A DNA stretch of 12,954 nucleotides from positions 1 through 12,954 of the forward strand of contig CAIKWV010000054.1 of assembly GCA_903831165.1 (NCBI GenBank). Reading direction: 5' to 3'. The translations under genes were made by a program, and so were the position numbers. This DNA comes from an uncultured cyanobacterium. GTDB lineage: Bacteria; Cyanobacteriota; Cyanobacteriia; PCC-6307; Cyanobiaceae. This document shows, in pieces, positions 7,237 to 12,954 of the stretch. Within the stretch, counting starts at the first letter, position 1; each line of letters opens with the position of its first letter. The notes beneath the pieces were generated by a model that was given only the letters and a program-made list of their open reading frames with translations, made no database searches and was not told the DNA's origin.

Positions 7237-7551
7237 TTCCAGAGAGGCCGAAAAGGAAGAAAGGCGATCCGCGAGCGGATTGGTGAAACCACCGTGACAC
7301 TGGCGGCGGCAGCAGGGGCTTGTGGCGTTCGGTTTGAAAAGCCGGTCAAAGCTCGGTCGAGCCTGCATGCAGGAGACCCATCACCTGACCGGCGGCGGGC
7401 ACTGCTTCGGTCGTCCAAGCGGGCAGACCCGGGTCAACCCAAACCAAATGACTCGCCTCGACTATCTCCAGGCTGAGATTGCCGGGCATCAGGCTTCTCC
7501 TTACAAGCTCGCCAACGGCAGCGGAACGGTGGATCAGAACCTGACCGTCCC
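7237..7551. other. Intergenic stretch between IS remnant and hisC
   Basis: No convincing gene. A perfect 12-nt palindrome, CCTGCATGCAGG, lies at 7362-7373, and a short hairpin ATCCGC-GA-GCGGAT lies near 7267-7280. Neither is followed by a T-tract, so neither is a clear terminator. A minus-strand frame from TTG 7555 to 7346 (69 codons) overlaps the hisC stop as TTGA and has moderately protein-like composition, but I recognise no family in it. Confidence 0.5.
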
Positions 7552-8772
7552 TCAAGCCTCAATGACACGCCAGGCCTCCCAGAACCGCTCCATCTGCTCA
7601 AGGGTGCCGAGGCTCACCCGCAGACAGCCATCGATCAGGGGCTTGCCGGCCATGGAGCGCACCAGGATGCCGGCCTCATCGCGCAGTCGTGCCTCCACCA
7701 GCGCCGGATCGGCCTTGGGCCAGATCAACAGGTAGTTGCCGCCAGCCAGGTGATGGCGCACAGCAGCGGCCTGCAACTGCAACGCCAGCCAGTCGCGGGC
7801 GCGCAACACCTCGGCCACATAGGCATCCACATAGGCCTGATCCTCAAGGGCGGCGAAGGCGGCCGACACCGCGAAGCTGTTGATGTCATAGGGACCGGTG
7901 ACCCGGCTGACCCGATCCACCAGCGCCGGCGAACCGATCGCGAAGCCGATGCGCAGCCCAGCCAGGCCGGCGGTCTTGGCCAACGAGCGCAGCACCAGCA
8001 GGTTGGGGAAAGCGGCGAAGGGATCGGCGGCTTCCGGTGGCGTGGTCTCAGCGATGGCAGCGCCAACGGCTGGGACCTGCGCGGCTACCTCCCTGGCCCG
8101 CTCGGCCAGCAGCGGCAGCACGCTGTCGCCGGTGAAGGCCTCATACAGCTCATCGACCACCACCAGCGTCCGCGGTGCCGCGGCGGCCAGGTCCAGCACC
8201 TGTTCGGCCGCCAGGCGGGTGCCGGTGGGGTTGTTGGGATTGCAGAGCAGCAGCAGCTTCGGTGGCTGGGGCGCGGCCAGGGCGGCGCGGATCGCCGCCA
8301 ACGGAAAGTCGAAACCGGGCAGCAGATAAGGAATGGCCTCGATCGTCATGCCCTGCATGCGGGCGCAGGGGTCGTAGTAGCCGAAGGTGGGACTGGTGGT
8401 CAGCAGCCGATCGCCCCGATCGCCATAGGCGTGGAACACCGCATGGATGGCGGCATCGACCCCGTTGAACAGGCCGATATGGTCGGCGCTGAGGCCCGGG
8501 AAGCCGCCCAACGCAGCCACCACCGCCTCGCGCAGGCCGTCGTATTCGGGGTAGACGGCGTACTGCTCCGCCGGAATCGCCCGGATCGCCTCCACCACCT
8601 TCGGGCTCGGCCCCACGGTGTTCTCGTTGAAATCCAACCGCAGCAAGCCGCGCCGCCCTTCCAGCGGTGCGCTGTAGGCGCGAAGGCTTTCCACCTCGGG
8701 GCGGGCCGGCGGCGGCGCAGCTGCGGCGTCGGGCAGCAGTTGGGCCGCCTGGGGAGCAACGGATCTGTCCAT
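7552..8772 (-). CDS. hisC: Histidinol-phosphate aminotransferase-like PLP enzyme
   Basis: A 406-residue fold-type I aminotransferase. HisC converts imidazole-acetol phosphate and glutamate to histidinol phosphate and 2-oxoglutarate in histidine biosynthesis, in the cytoplasm. Evidence: LDFNENTVGPSP near the start, LLCNPNNPTGT (N181), VVVDELYEAF (D207, Y210) and the PLP-lysine motif SLAKTAGLAGLRIGF (K266), ending in GCLRVSLGT. About 35-40 extra Ala/Pro-rich residues (roughly 215-255) separate the DELY strand from the lysine motif, and there is a Pro/Ala-rich tail of about 25 residues at the N-terminus. Third codon positions are almost all G or C, unlike the accessory genes. ATG 8772 is the first start, without a clear ribosome binding site. 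Related class I enzymes acting on aromatic amino acids or cobalamin precursors (CobD-like) are hard to exclude, so the exact substrate is likely rather than certain. Confidence 0.82.
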   Translation of the reverse strand: MDRSVAPQAAQLLPDAAAAPPPARPEVESLRAYSAPLEGRRGLLRLDFNENTVGPSPKVVEAIRAIPAEQYAVYPEYDGLREAVVAALGGFPGLSADHIGLFNGVDAAIHAVFHAYGDRGDRLLTTSPTFGYYDPCARMQGMTIEAIPYLLPGFDFPLAAIRAALAAPQPPKLLLLCNPNNPTGTRLAAEQVLDLAAAAPRTLVVVDELYEAFTGDSVLPLLAERAREVAAQVPAVGAAIAETTPPEAADPFAAFPNLLVLRSLAKTAGLAGLRIGFAIGSPALVDRVSRVTGPYDINSFAVSAAFAALEDQAYVDAYVAEVLRARDWLALQLQAAAVRHHLAGGNYLLIWPKADPALVEARLRDEAGILVRSMAGKPLIDGCLRVSLGTLEQMERFWEAWRVIEA

Positions 8773-9262
8773 GCCCCGACGCTAAGTTGCGGGCCAGACC
8801 AGGCGCCAGCGTGAGCCCCAGCCCCACGCTCTGCAGTCTGCCGACCGATCGGAACGCTGACGGCTAAGGCCGCTGGGGCGAATCTGGTGGCAACCAAGGG
8901 AGGCCTGCACAACTCCCCACAGAGCAATGGCCATTGACGGATAGGCAAAGAGTCTCAGTGCCCCTTTGATCCGGGTCCATGGGCTGGCCGGAGCCAAGAA
9001 TTGACCCGAGCCAGCAAGCCAGGATCATTCACGGCTTGATCGGCTCGATGGCAAACCTGAAGGCCCGAACGGGGCCGCGCCTTGTCGCAGGATTGAACGC
9101 GTCAGATGTTGACCCTATTAGACGGTGTGATTGGAGGCTTACTGCAGGCCATTAATGATTAAAAACACGACCAACCCCGGATTTCAAGATTTCCGCAACG
9201 CCTGATATAGCTCTGTTCGATGCAGGATTCTCATGTCATGCCTAGCTGTGCTTGGCTTACCC
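8773..9262. other. Intergenic region upstream of hisC; no gene recognised
   Basis: About 490 bp. It should contain the hisC promoter, but no clear -10/-35 pair is visible. A GC-rich hairpin, GGCCC-GAACG-GGGCC at 9062-9076, reads on the minus strand into TTCAGGTTTG and might be a weak terminator for the HpsJ-like gene. An A/T-rich patch lies at about 9150-9175. A minus-strand frame at 8782-8997 (71 codons from TTG) has one hydrophobic stretch (LRLFAYPSMAIALWGVV) but no recognisable family. No tRNA or other structured RNA was seen. Confidence 0.45.
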
Positions 9263-10096
9263 TCAATCGTCCTCACCACGGAGCTGGCGGATGTACTCCG
9301 CATCAGACGTGCCGCCCAGACGCGAGGCCCGACGTTTGCGTAGGCGCCGCTGCCACCGGCCCCAGCCCCCCTGCCACTCCTGCAGCAACGAAACCTCGGA
9401 GCCGGGCCGCACCGCCAGAGCCGCAAAGCCCAGGGCCAACGCCAGACAGGCGATGCCGTTGCGCAGCAGCTCCGGCAACAGGCGCCAGGGATCGGCCGGA
9501 GGTGTGGCCTGGCGTTCGCGGGCGATCTGCTGGGCCGCCTGATCGAGGGCGACGCCCACTTGGGCCTTGAGCAAGGGCAGGGGCTGGGCCAGATCGGCGG
9601 GACCGAGCACCGGGCCCTGGAGGCGCTGCAACCGTTGGTTGATCTCCTCGTTGCTGTTGGCGCTGGCCACCGCCTGGCGCAACGCCACCAATCGCCGTTC
9701 GGCGGCCTGGATACGGGAACTCTGGGCGCTGGTGGTTGAGCGGCTCTGCTGCAGCCCCGCCACCCCCTGCAACGGCATCAGCAGCAGAAAGCCCAGGGCG
9801 ACCGCCACCGCCAGCTGGCTGCAGAGCCGCTGGCGGCGTAGCAGCAGCGGATCATGGGGCCCCAGCTCCACAGCGATCTGCAACAGGGCCAGCCCCAGCA
9901 GGGCAAAGGGAGCGCCATCGACCAGGCTGCCGGCCAAGCGCAGCTGCCAGAGCGGGTTGAGCAACTGCACCGGCCAAAAAGCACCCGCCACCAGCGTGGC
10001 GAACAGCACAAACAACACCAGCGCCACCACACTCAATCCCGGGGCGGAGAGGAGCACGGGAGTGCCGGAGCGGGAGAATTCAGAGCTGGGCGGCAT
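9263..10096 (-). CDS. HpsJ-like cyanobacterial membrane protein
   Basis: A 277-residue protein with four predicted membrane segments: VVALVLFVLFATLVAGAF, then FALLGLALLQIAVEL, AVAVALGFLLLMPLQGVAGL, and IACLALALGFAALAV near the C-terminus. A long Gln/Arg/Ala-rich stretch with heptad character lies between segments three and four, and the C-terminus is strongly basic (RWQRRLRKRRASR). The block PVQLLNPLWQLRLAGSLVDG resembles the HpsJ family, named from hormogonium polysaccharide loci of filamentous cyanobacteria and also found in unicellular ones. The assignment is from remembered pattern. The frame reaches a GTG at 10150, but that codon sits at the end of the previous gene's terminator, so ATG 10096 is the better start. 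Codon use is strongly GC-ending, like hisC and argS, so this gene looks native. Function here is unknown; it may act in envelope or polysaccharide processes. Confidence 0.65.
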   Translation of the reverse strand: MPPSSEFSRSGTPVLLSAPGLSVVALVLFVLFATLVAGAFWPVQLLNPLWQLRLAGSLVDGAPFALLGLALLQIAVELGPHDPLLLRRQRLCSQLAVAVALGFLLLMPLQGVAGLQQSRSTTSAQSSRIQAAERRLVALRQAVASANSNEEINQRLQRLQGPVLGPADLAQPLPLLKAQVGVALDQAAQQIARERQATPPADPWRLLPELLRNGIACLALALGFAALAVRPGSEVSLLQEWQGGWGRWQRRLRKRRASRLGGTSDAEYIRQLRGEDD

Positions 10097-10132
10097 GGCG
10101 AAACTCAGGGGGCAGAACGCAGAGCAGGAATC

Positions 10133-10147
10133 GCCGCTCAAAGCGGC
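10133..10147 (-). other. Short hairpin in leader of HpsJ-like gene
   Basis: GCCGCT-CAA-AGCGGC is a perfect 6-bp stem with a 3-nt loop. It lies just after the terminator T-tract and about 35 nt before ATG 10096 on the minus strand. It may stabilise the new 5' end or be part of the termination region. No known regulatory RNA is recognised. Confidence 0.3.
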
Positions 10148-10149
10148 CA

Positions 10150-10175
10150 CAAAAAAGCCCCGCCGATGGCAGGGC
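10150..10175 (-). terminator. Intrinsic terminator of the PEP-CTERM gene
   Basis: Read on the minus strand: GCCCTGCC-ATC-GGCGGGGC followed directly by TTTTTT. The stem has seven pairs with one mismatch (10161/10171) and a 3-nt loop. It starts 24 bp after the PEP-CTERM stop codon. It separates that gene from the HpsJ-like gene and supports the shorter start of the latter. Confidence 0.85.
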
Positions 10176-10198
10176 CTGGATGGGAGTCAGGGTCGCAA

Positions 10199-10861
10199 TC
10201 AGTCTTGGGGCGGCGTGATCAAAGGAGTGGCGATGCGCCTGCGCAACTTGCGGCTCCAGCCGAAGGCGGCAGCGGCGCCGAACAGGGGTAGGGGGCCAGG
10301 CACAGCGGTTGAATCGCCAAGGACAATCTGGATTGACTCACTGGTGCCGTTCAGGGTCCAGGTGCCGAGTAGGCCAGAACTCTGGGTGAAGCCGATGGTC
10401 GAGAGCGTGTAGCCACTGAATGTGGCGCTGCTGATGATTGGAGTACCCGAGTCGTAGAACTTGTCAATACCAATAAATCCTTGGGCATTGACCTCAGAGA
10501 ATAACTGCGTCGGGACCCCCAAAACGCTTGCTCCGCCGGACCTGGACACGGTGCCATTAAATGCATTAGGACCCGAGATGGCCCATTTACTGAAGTTTCT
10601 GCTGCCGCTACCGGTACAAAGAATTGCCGATGCAGAAATTATCACTCCATTAACGTTGCATTTTGCTTCACCCAGCGAGCTTGCGCCAGCAAGATTCAGA
10701 CTGCCATTAGCTTGAACAACAACATTGCCGCCCGATTCAAAAATGTTGTAAGTGAGAATGGCCTTGGCCTCTCCTGGGCAGAGGCTGATCGCGCACAGGG
10801 CAGCAACAGCCCCGAGGGCCAGCTTGGGCCTTGGGGCGAAGGACGACTGGCAAAGGCTCAT
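10199..10861 (-). CDS. PEP-CTERM (VPGPLP type) secreted protein
   Basis: About 220 residues from ATG 10859-10861; the frame is open to 11044, but only this start places a signal peptide at the N-terminus. The signal is MSLCQSSFAPRPK, hydrophobic LALGAVAALCAISLC, then cleavage near AKA-I. The mature part is rich in Ser, Gly, Asn and Thr (LTYNIFESGGNVVVQANGS, SSATFSGYTLSTIGFTQSS) and is probably beta-stranded. The tail VPGPLPLFGAAAAFGWSRKL plus RRRI is the exosortase sorting signal: a PxPLP motif, a hydrophobic helix and a basic cluster. Such proteins are processed by exosortase and displayed or released at the cell surface, often with polysaccharide. The sorting enzyme is not in the window. 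Codons are more A/T-ending than in the adjacent HpsJ-like and argS genes, which suggests separate acquisition. A strong terminator follows. The biological role is unknown. Confidence 0.85.
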   Translation of the reverse strand: MSLCQSSFAPRPKLALGAVAALCAISLCPGEAKAILTYNIFESGGNVVVQANGSLNLAGASSLGEAKCNVNGVIISASAILCTGSGSRNFSKWAISGPNAFNGTVSRSGGASVLGVPTQLFSEVNAQGFIGIDKFYDSGTPIISSATFSGYTLSTIGFTQSSGLLGTWTLNGTSESIQIVLGDSTAVPGPLPLFGAAAAFGWSRKLRRRIATPLITPPQD

Positions 10862-10905
10862 GACGAAGCAGTATGACACCCAATCAAACGAATCATGCCG
10901 GAAAA

Positions 10906-11339
10906 TCAGCCCCACCACCGCTGCCTTTTCACCCCAAAAGCCCAATTGGTGCGGATTCCCTGTTCTGATTCGCCGACAAAGCCCTGGATGGCGGCCCGCT
11001 CGGTGTCGCAGGGCACGTTTTGACCCGCTCCCCGCAATACCCAAGACCTCGTAGCCAGGTCCAGCATCAACTCAGCAGCACTGACCACTTCAAGCCTCTG
11101 AGTAACCCTAAAGAAGCCCTCATGAGATTCTCCCACAGAGCCCCAAGAAGCAATTCTCCCAATCTCACGCCGAGCTTTTTCGTCGCCGGATCGCAAGAAT
11201 AAGCCCAATTTTGATACAACTGGGCGGCGTATTGACTGTCATAACTCTTGGGGTTGATGACATCCTGATCCCAGTTGCACACGATGCCTTGCAGCGTGGT
11301 GATGGCGAAATTTGGACGGTCAGCAACGAAAGCGGCAGC
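10906..11339 (-). pseudogene. Frameshifted, 5'-truncated gene of unknown family
   Basis: Two minus-strand frames join into one protein-like reading. The first is open from 11339 and reads FVADRPNFAITTLQGIV, CNWDQDVINPKSYDSQYAAQ and LYQNWAYSCDPATKK. The second, ending at 10906, continues with GDEKARREIGRIASWGSVGE, FRVTQRLEVVSAAELMLDLA and QNVPCDTERAAIQGFVGESE. The switch is -1 and lies near an A5 tract (T5 on the plus strand, 11176-11180). Amino-acid balance is protein-like in both parts, whereas the opposite strand gives Pro/Ser/Arg-rich shadow sequence. A stop codon at 11340-11342 precedes the first part and no good start follows, so the 5' end seems lost. I recognise no family. Without the shift, the first frame would end at 11067 from GTG 11282 as a 71-residue protein. 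Confidence 0.4.
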
Positions 11340-11524
11340 TCACCCTGGTGCAGGAGATCGACGCCAACGCCAGCTCGTTCATCAAGAAGCCGCTGACACG
11401 CAGCAAGCTGGTGAGCGGGATCGCCAGGATCCGGGCGGCCCGCCAGGCAGAAGCCGCCGCTGGGCAACCCTCGCGGCGTGGGCGCAAGCAGGCTGCAGCC
11501 CCACCGGCACCAGGCCTTGCTTGA
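11312..11524 (+). CDS. Short conserved-looking hypothetical protein, perhaps 5'-truncated
   Basis: A 70-residue frame from TTG 11312 to TGA 11524, convergent with argS. From about codon 10 to 46 nearly every codon ends in G or C, the same pattern as argS and hisC, so this looks like real native coding sequence. It reads RQLTLVQEIDANASSFIKKP followed by LTRSKLVSGIARIRAARQAE, an amphipathic helical and basic protein, with a low-complexity Ala/Pro/Arg tail. No ATG is in frame: a stop lies at 11300-11302, and the first few codons overlap the broken minus-strand gene. The real N-terminus may therefore have been cut by a rearrangement near 11330. No family or function is recognised. Confidence 0.5.
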   Translation: MDGQQRKRQLTLVQEIDANASSFIKKPLTRSKLVSGIARIRAARQAEAAAGQPSRRGRKQAAAPPAPGLA

Positions 11525-11558
11525 AGCCGCCCCCGTCACACCCGATCAGCTCGCCCCC

Positions 11559-12954
11559 TCACATCCGCTCCAGCGTCGGGATCCCCAACAGGCCCAAGCC
11601 CAGCTTGAGGGTGTCGGCGGTGAGGCGGCACAGGGCCAGGCGCGAGCGGCGGGCGGCGGGTTCGGCCTTGAGCACCGGCACCTGGTCGTAGAAGCGGTTG
11701 AACACCTGGCTGAGCTCGAATAGATAGCCGCAGAGCCGGTTGGGCAGCAGCTCCTGCTCCACCTCGGCGATCACCGTGTCCAGCTTCAGCAGCTCCCGCA
11801 CCAGCGCCCATTCCTGGGGTTCACTGAACTGCAGGGCCTCGGGGCCGTCCGTCGCCTCGCCTGCCCCCAGATCGCCGCCTTTACGGGCGATGCCGGCGAT
11901 GCGCACGACGGCGTAAAGCAGATAAGGGGCCGTGTTGCCCTGCAGCGCCAGCATCCGATCAAAGCTGAACTGATAGTTGGTGATCCGGTTGGTGCTGAGA
12001 TCGGCGTACTTGACCGCCGCCAGCCCCACCGTGGTGGCCACCTGCTGCACAAACTCCTCGTCCTCCTGGCGCTCCTCGTCCGCCAGCCGCCGGCGCAGGT
12101 CGGCCTCGCAGCGCTCGACCGCCTCATCCAGCAAGTCCTTGAGCCGCACCGTGTCGCCGGAGCGGGTCTTGAGCTTCTTGCCGTCGTCGCCCTGCACCAG
12201 GCCGAAGGGCACGTGCTCCAGCCGGGCGCCCTCGGGGATCCAGCCGGCGCGGCGGGCCACCTGGAACACGCCGGCGAAGTGGTTGGCCTGGCCGGCATCG
12301 GTGACGTAGATCACCCAGCGGGCGCCATCGCCTGCGGGGGGCGCCGCGAAGCGATAGCGGATCGCCGCCAGATCGGTGGTGGCGTAGTTGAAGCCGCCGT
12401 CGCTCTTCTGCACGATCAGCGGCAACGGGTTGCCGTCCTTGCCCTGCATGCCCTCGAGGAACACACATTTGGCCCCCGCATCCACCACCAGCAAGCCGGC
12501 GGCCTCAAGATCGGCGACGACCGCCTCGAGATAGGGGTTATAGAACGATTCGCCCCGTTCGCTCAGGCGGATGTCGAGGCGTTCGTACAGCTGCTGAAAC
12601 TCGCGCCGCGACTGATCACACAGCAGCCCCCAGGCCTGGAGTGACACCGGATCGCCAGCCTGCAGCCGCACCACCTCCTGGCGGGCGGTGTTCTGAAAGT
12701 CCTCATCGGCGTCAAAACGCTGCTTGGCCTGGCGGTAGAAGGCCACCAGATCGCCCAGATCCACCGCATCGGCGGTGTTGAGCGCCTCCGGGGCCACCTG
12801 CTTCAGATGCGTAATCAGCATGCCGAACTGGGTGCCCCAGTCGCCCACATGGTTGAGCCGCAGCACCGGCTGGCCGCGGAACTCCAGCACCCGCGCCAGG
12901 GCATCGCCAATGATCGTCGAGCGCAGATGGCCGACGTGCATCTCCTTGGCGATG
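11559..12954 (-). CDS. argS: Arginyl-tRNA synthetase (partial, N-terminus off the right edge)
   Basis: Class I aminoacyl-tRNA synthetase that charges tRNA-Arg with arginine in the cytoplasm. The frame is open to the edge ([17 protein letters not shown]), so 465 codons are present and roughly 120-130 N-terminal residues are missing. Evidence: the HIGH-type signature HVGH at the right edge, [15 protein letters not shown], the KMSKS-equivalent [22 protein letters not shown] region with its central KTRSGD, and the C-terminal anticodon-binding part ending in the typical [12 protein letters not shown] 12941 is inside the catalytic core and is not the start. Codons are almost all G/C-ending. The stop at 11559-11561 faces the small plus-strand gene. 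Confidence 0.97.
   Translation of the reverse strand, partial: IAKEMHVGHLRSTIIGDALARVLEFRGQPVLRLNHVGDWGTQFGMLITHLKQVAPEALNTADAVDLGDLVAFYRQAKQRFDADEDFQNTARQEVVRLQAGDPVSLQAWGLLCDQSRREFQQLYERLDIRLSERGESFYNPYLEAVVADLEAAGLLVVDAGAKCVFLEGMQGKDGNPLPLIVQKSDGGFNYATTDLAAIRYRFAAPPAGDGARWVIYVTDAGQANHFAGVFQVARRAGWIPEGARLEHVPFGLVQGDDGKKLKTRSGDTVRLKDLLDEAVERCEADLRRRLADEERQEDEEFVQQVATTVGLAAVKYADLSTNRITNYQFSFDRMLALQGNTAPYLLYAVVRIAGIARKGGDLGAGEATDGPEALQFSEPQEWALVRELLKLDTVIAEVEQELLPNRLCGYLFELSQVFNRFYDQVPVLKAEPAARRSRLALCRLTADTLKLGLGLLGIPTLERM

Noticed and set aside
7346..7555. Minus-strand frame from TTG overlapping the hisC stop as TTGA
   Set aside because: Moderately protein-like and in an operon-like position, but no family, a weak start and mixed codon use; not enough to call a gene.
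7750..8814. Long plus-strand open frame (354 codons) opposite hisC
   Set aside because: Its translation is rich in Gly, Gln, Arg and His with no motif. It is the antisense of a GC3-rich real gene, which commonly leaves long open frames.
9062..9076. GC-rich hairpin as terminator of the HpsJ-like gene
   Set aside because: The following T-tract is interrupted (TTCAGGTTTG) and it lies almost 190 bp after the stop codon, so it is only mentioned in the intergenic entry.
9567..10412. Plus-strand open frame of 281 codons opposite the HpsJ-like gene
   Set aside because: Ser/Arg/Trp-rich shadow that runs through the terminator and into the PEP-CTERM gene; no recognisable family.
11176..11180. Programmed -1 frameshift like that of IS3-type elements
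   Set aside because: The run is only five A, neither frame resembles a transposase, and the upstream part has no start; decay or a sequencing error is simpler.
11165..11539. Minus-strand frame of 124 codons near the end of argS
   Set aside because: Cys/Trp/Ser-rich and antisense to the small GC3-rich gene; a shadow.

Overview
The window looks like chromosome of a high-GC unicellular cyanobacterium of the Synechococcus/Cyanobium type. This rests on housekeeping genes with almost exclusively G/C-ending codons (hisC, argS), an HpsJ-like membrane protein, and a secreted protein ending in the VPGPLP form of the PEP-CTERM sorting tail. The genus is inferred, not proven.

Layout: (1) 1-709, minus strand, is the N-terminal part of a secreted repeat-type protein that runs off the left edge. 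(2) 792-7009 is an accessory gene group. A Rieske-type oxygenase lies on the minus strand. Divergent from it on the plus strand are a LOG/lysine-decarboxylase-like phosphoribohydrolase, a cytochrome P450, and a one-module NRPS-like protein (adenylation, carrier protein, thioesterase-like). The last two overlap by 4 bp. (3) 7010-7551 is non-coding and holds a remnant of an IS5-family transposase, which may mark the island edge. (4) 7552-8772, minus, is hisC. (5) 9263-10096, minus, is an HpsJ-like four-helix membrane protein. (6) 10199-10861, minus, is a small PEP-CTERM protein followed by a strong intrinsic terminator. (7) 10906-11339, minus, appears to be a frameshifted gene cut off at its 5' end. 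It abuts a short plus-strand GC-rich gene (11312-11524). (8) 11559-12954, minus, is argS, cut by the right edge.

The most interesting part is 792-7009. An adenylation domain with a complete set of core motifs loads an amino acid onto an intact carrier domain. A P450 is coupled to it, and a Rieske oxygenase and a nucleotide-processing LOG protein lie alongside. There is no condensation domain. The terminal thioesterase keeps its fold but has lost all three catalytic residues (Ser to Gly, Asp to Asn, His to Asp). The P450 lacks the usual I-helix threonine and has an altered haem loop. Together these suggest an uncharacterised pathway that oxidises a carrier-bound amino acid and releases it by an unknown route. 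The product cannot be read from the sequence.
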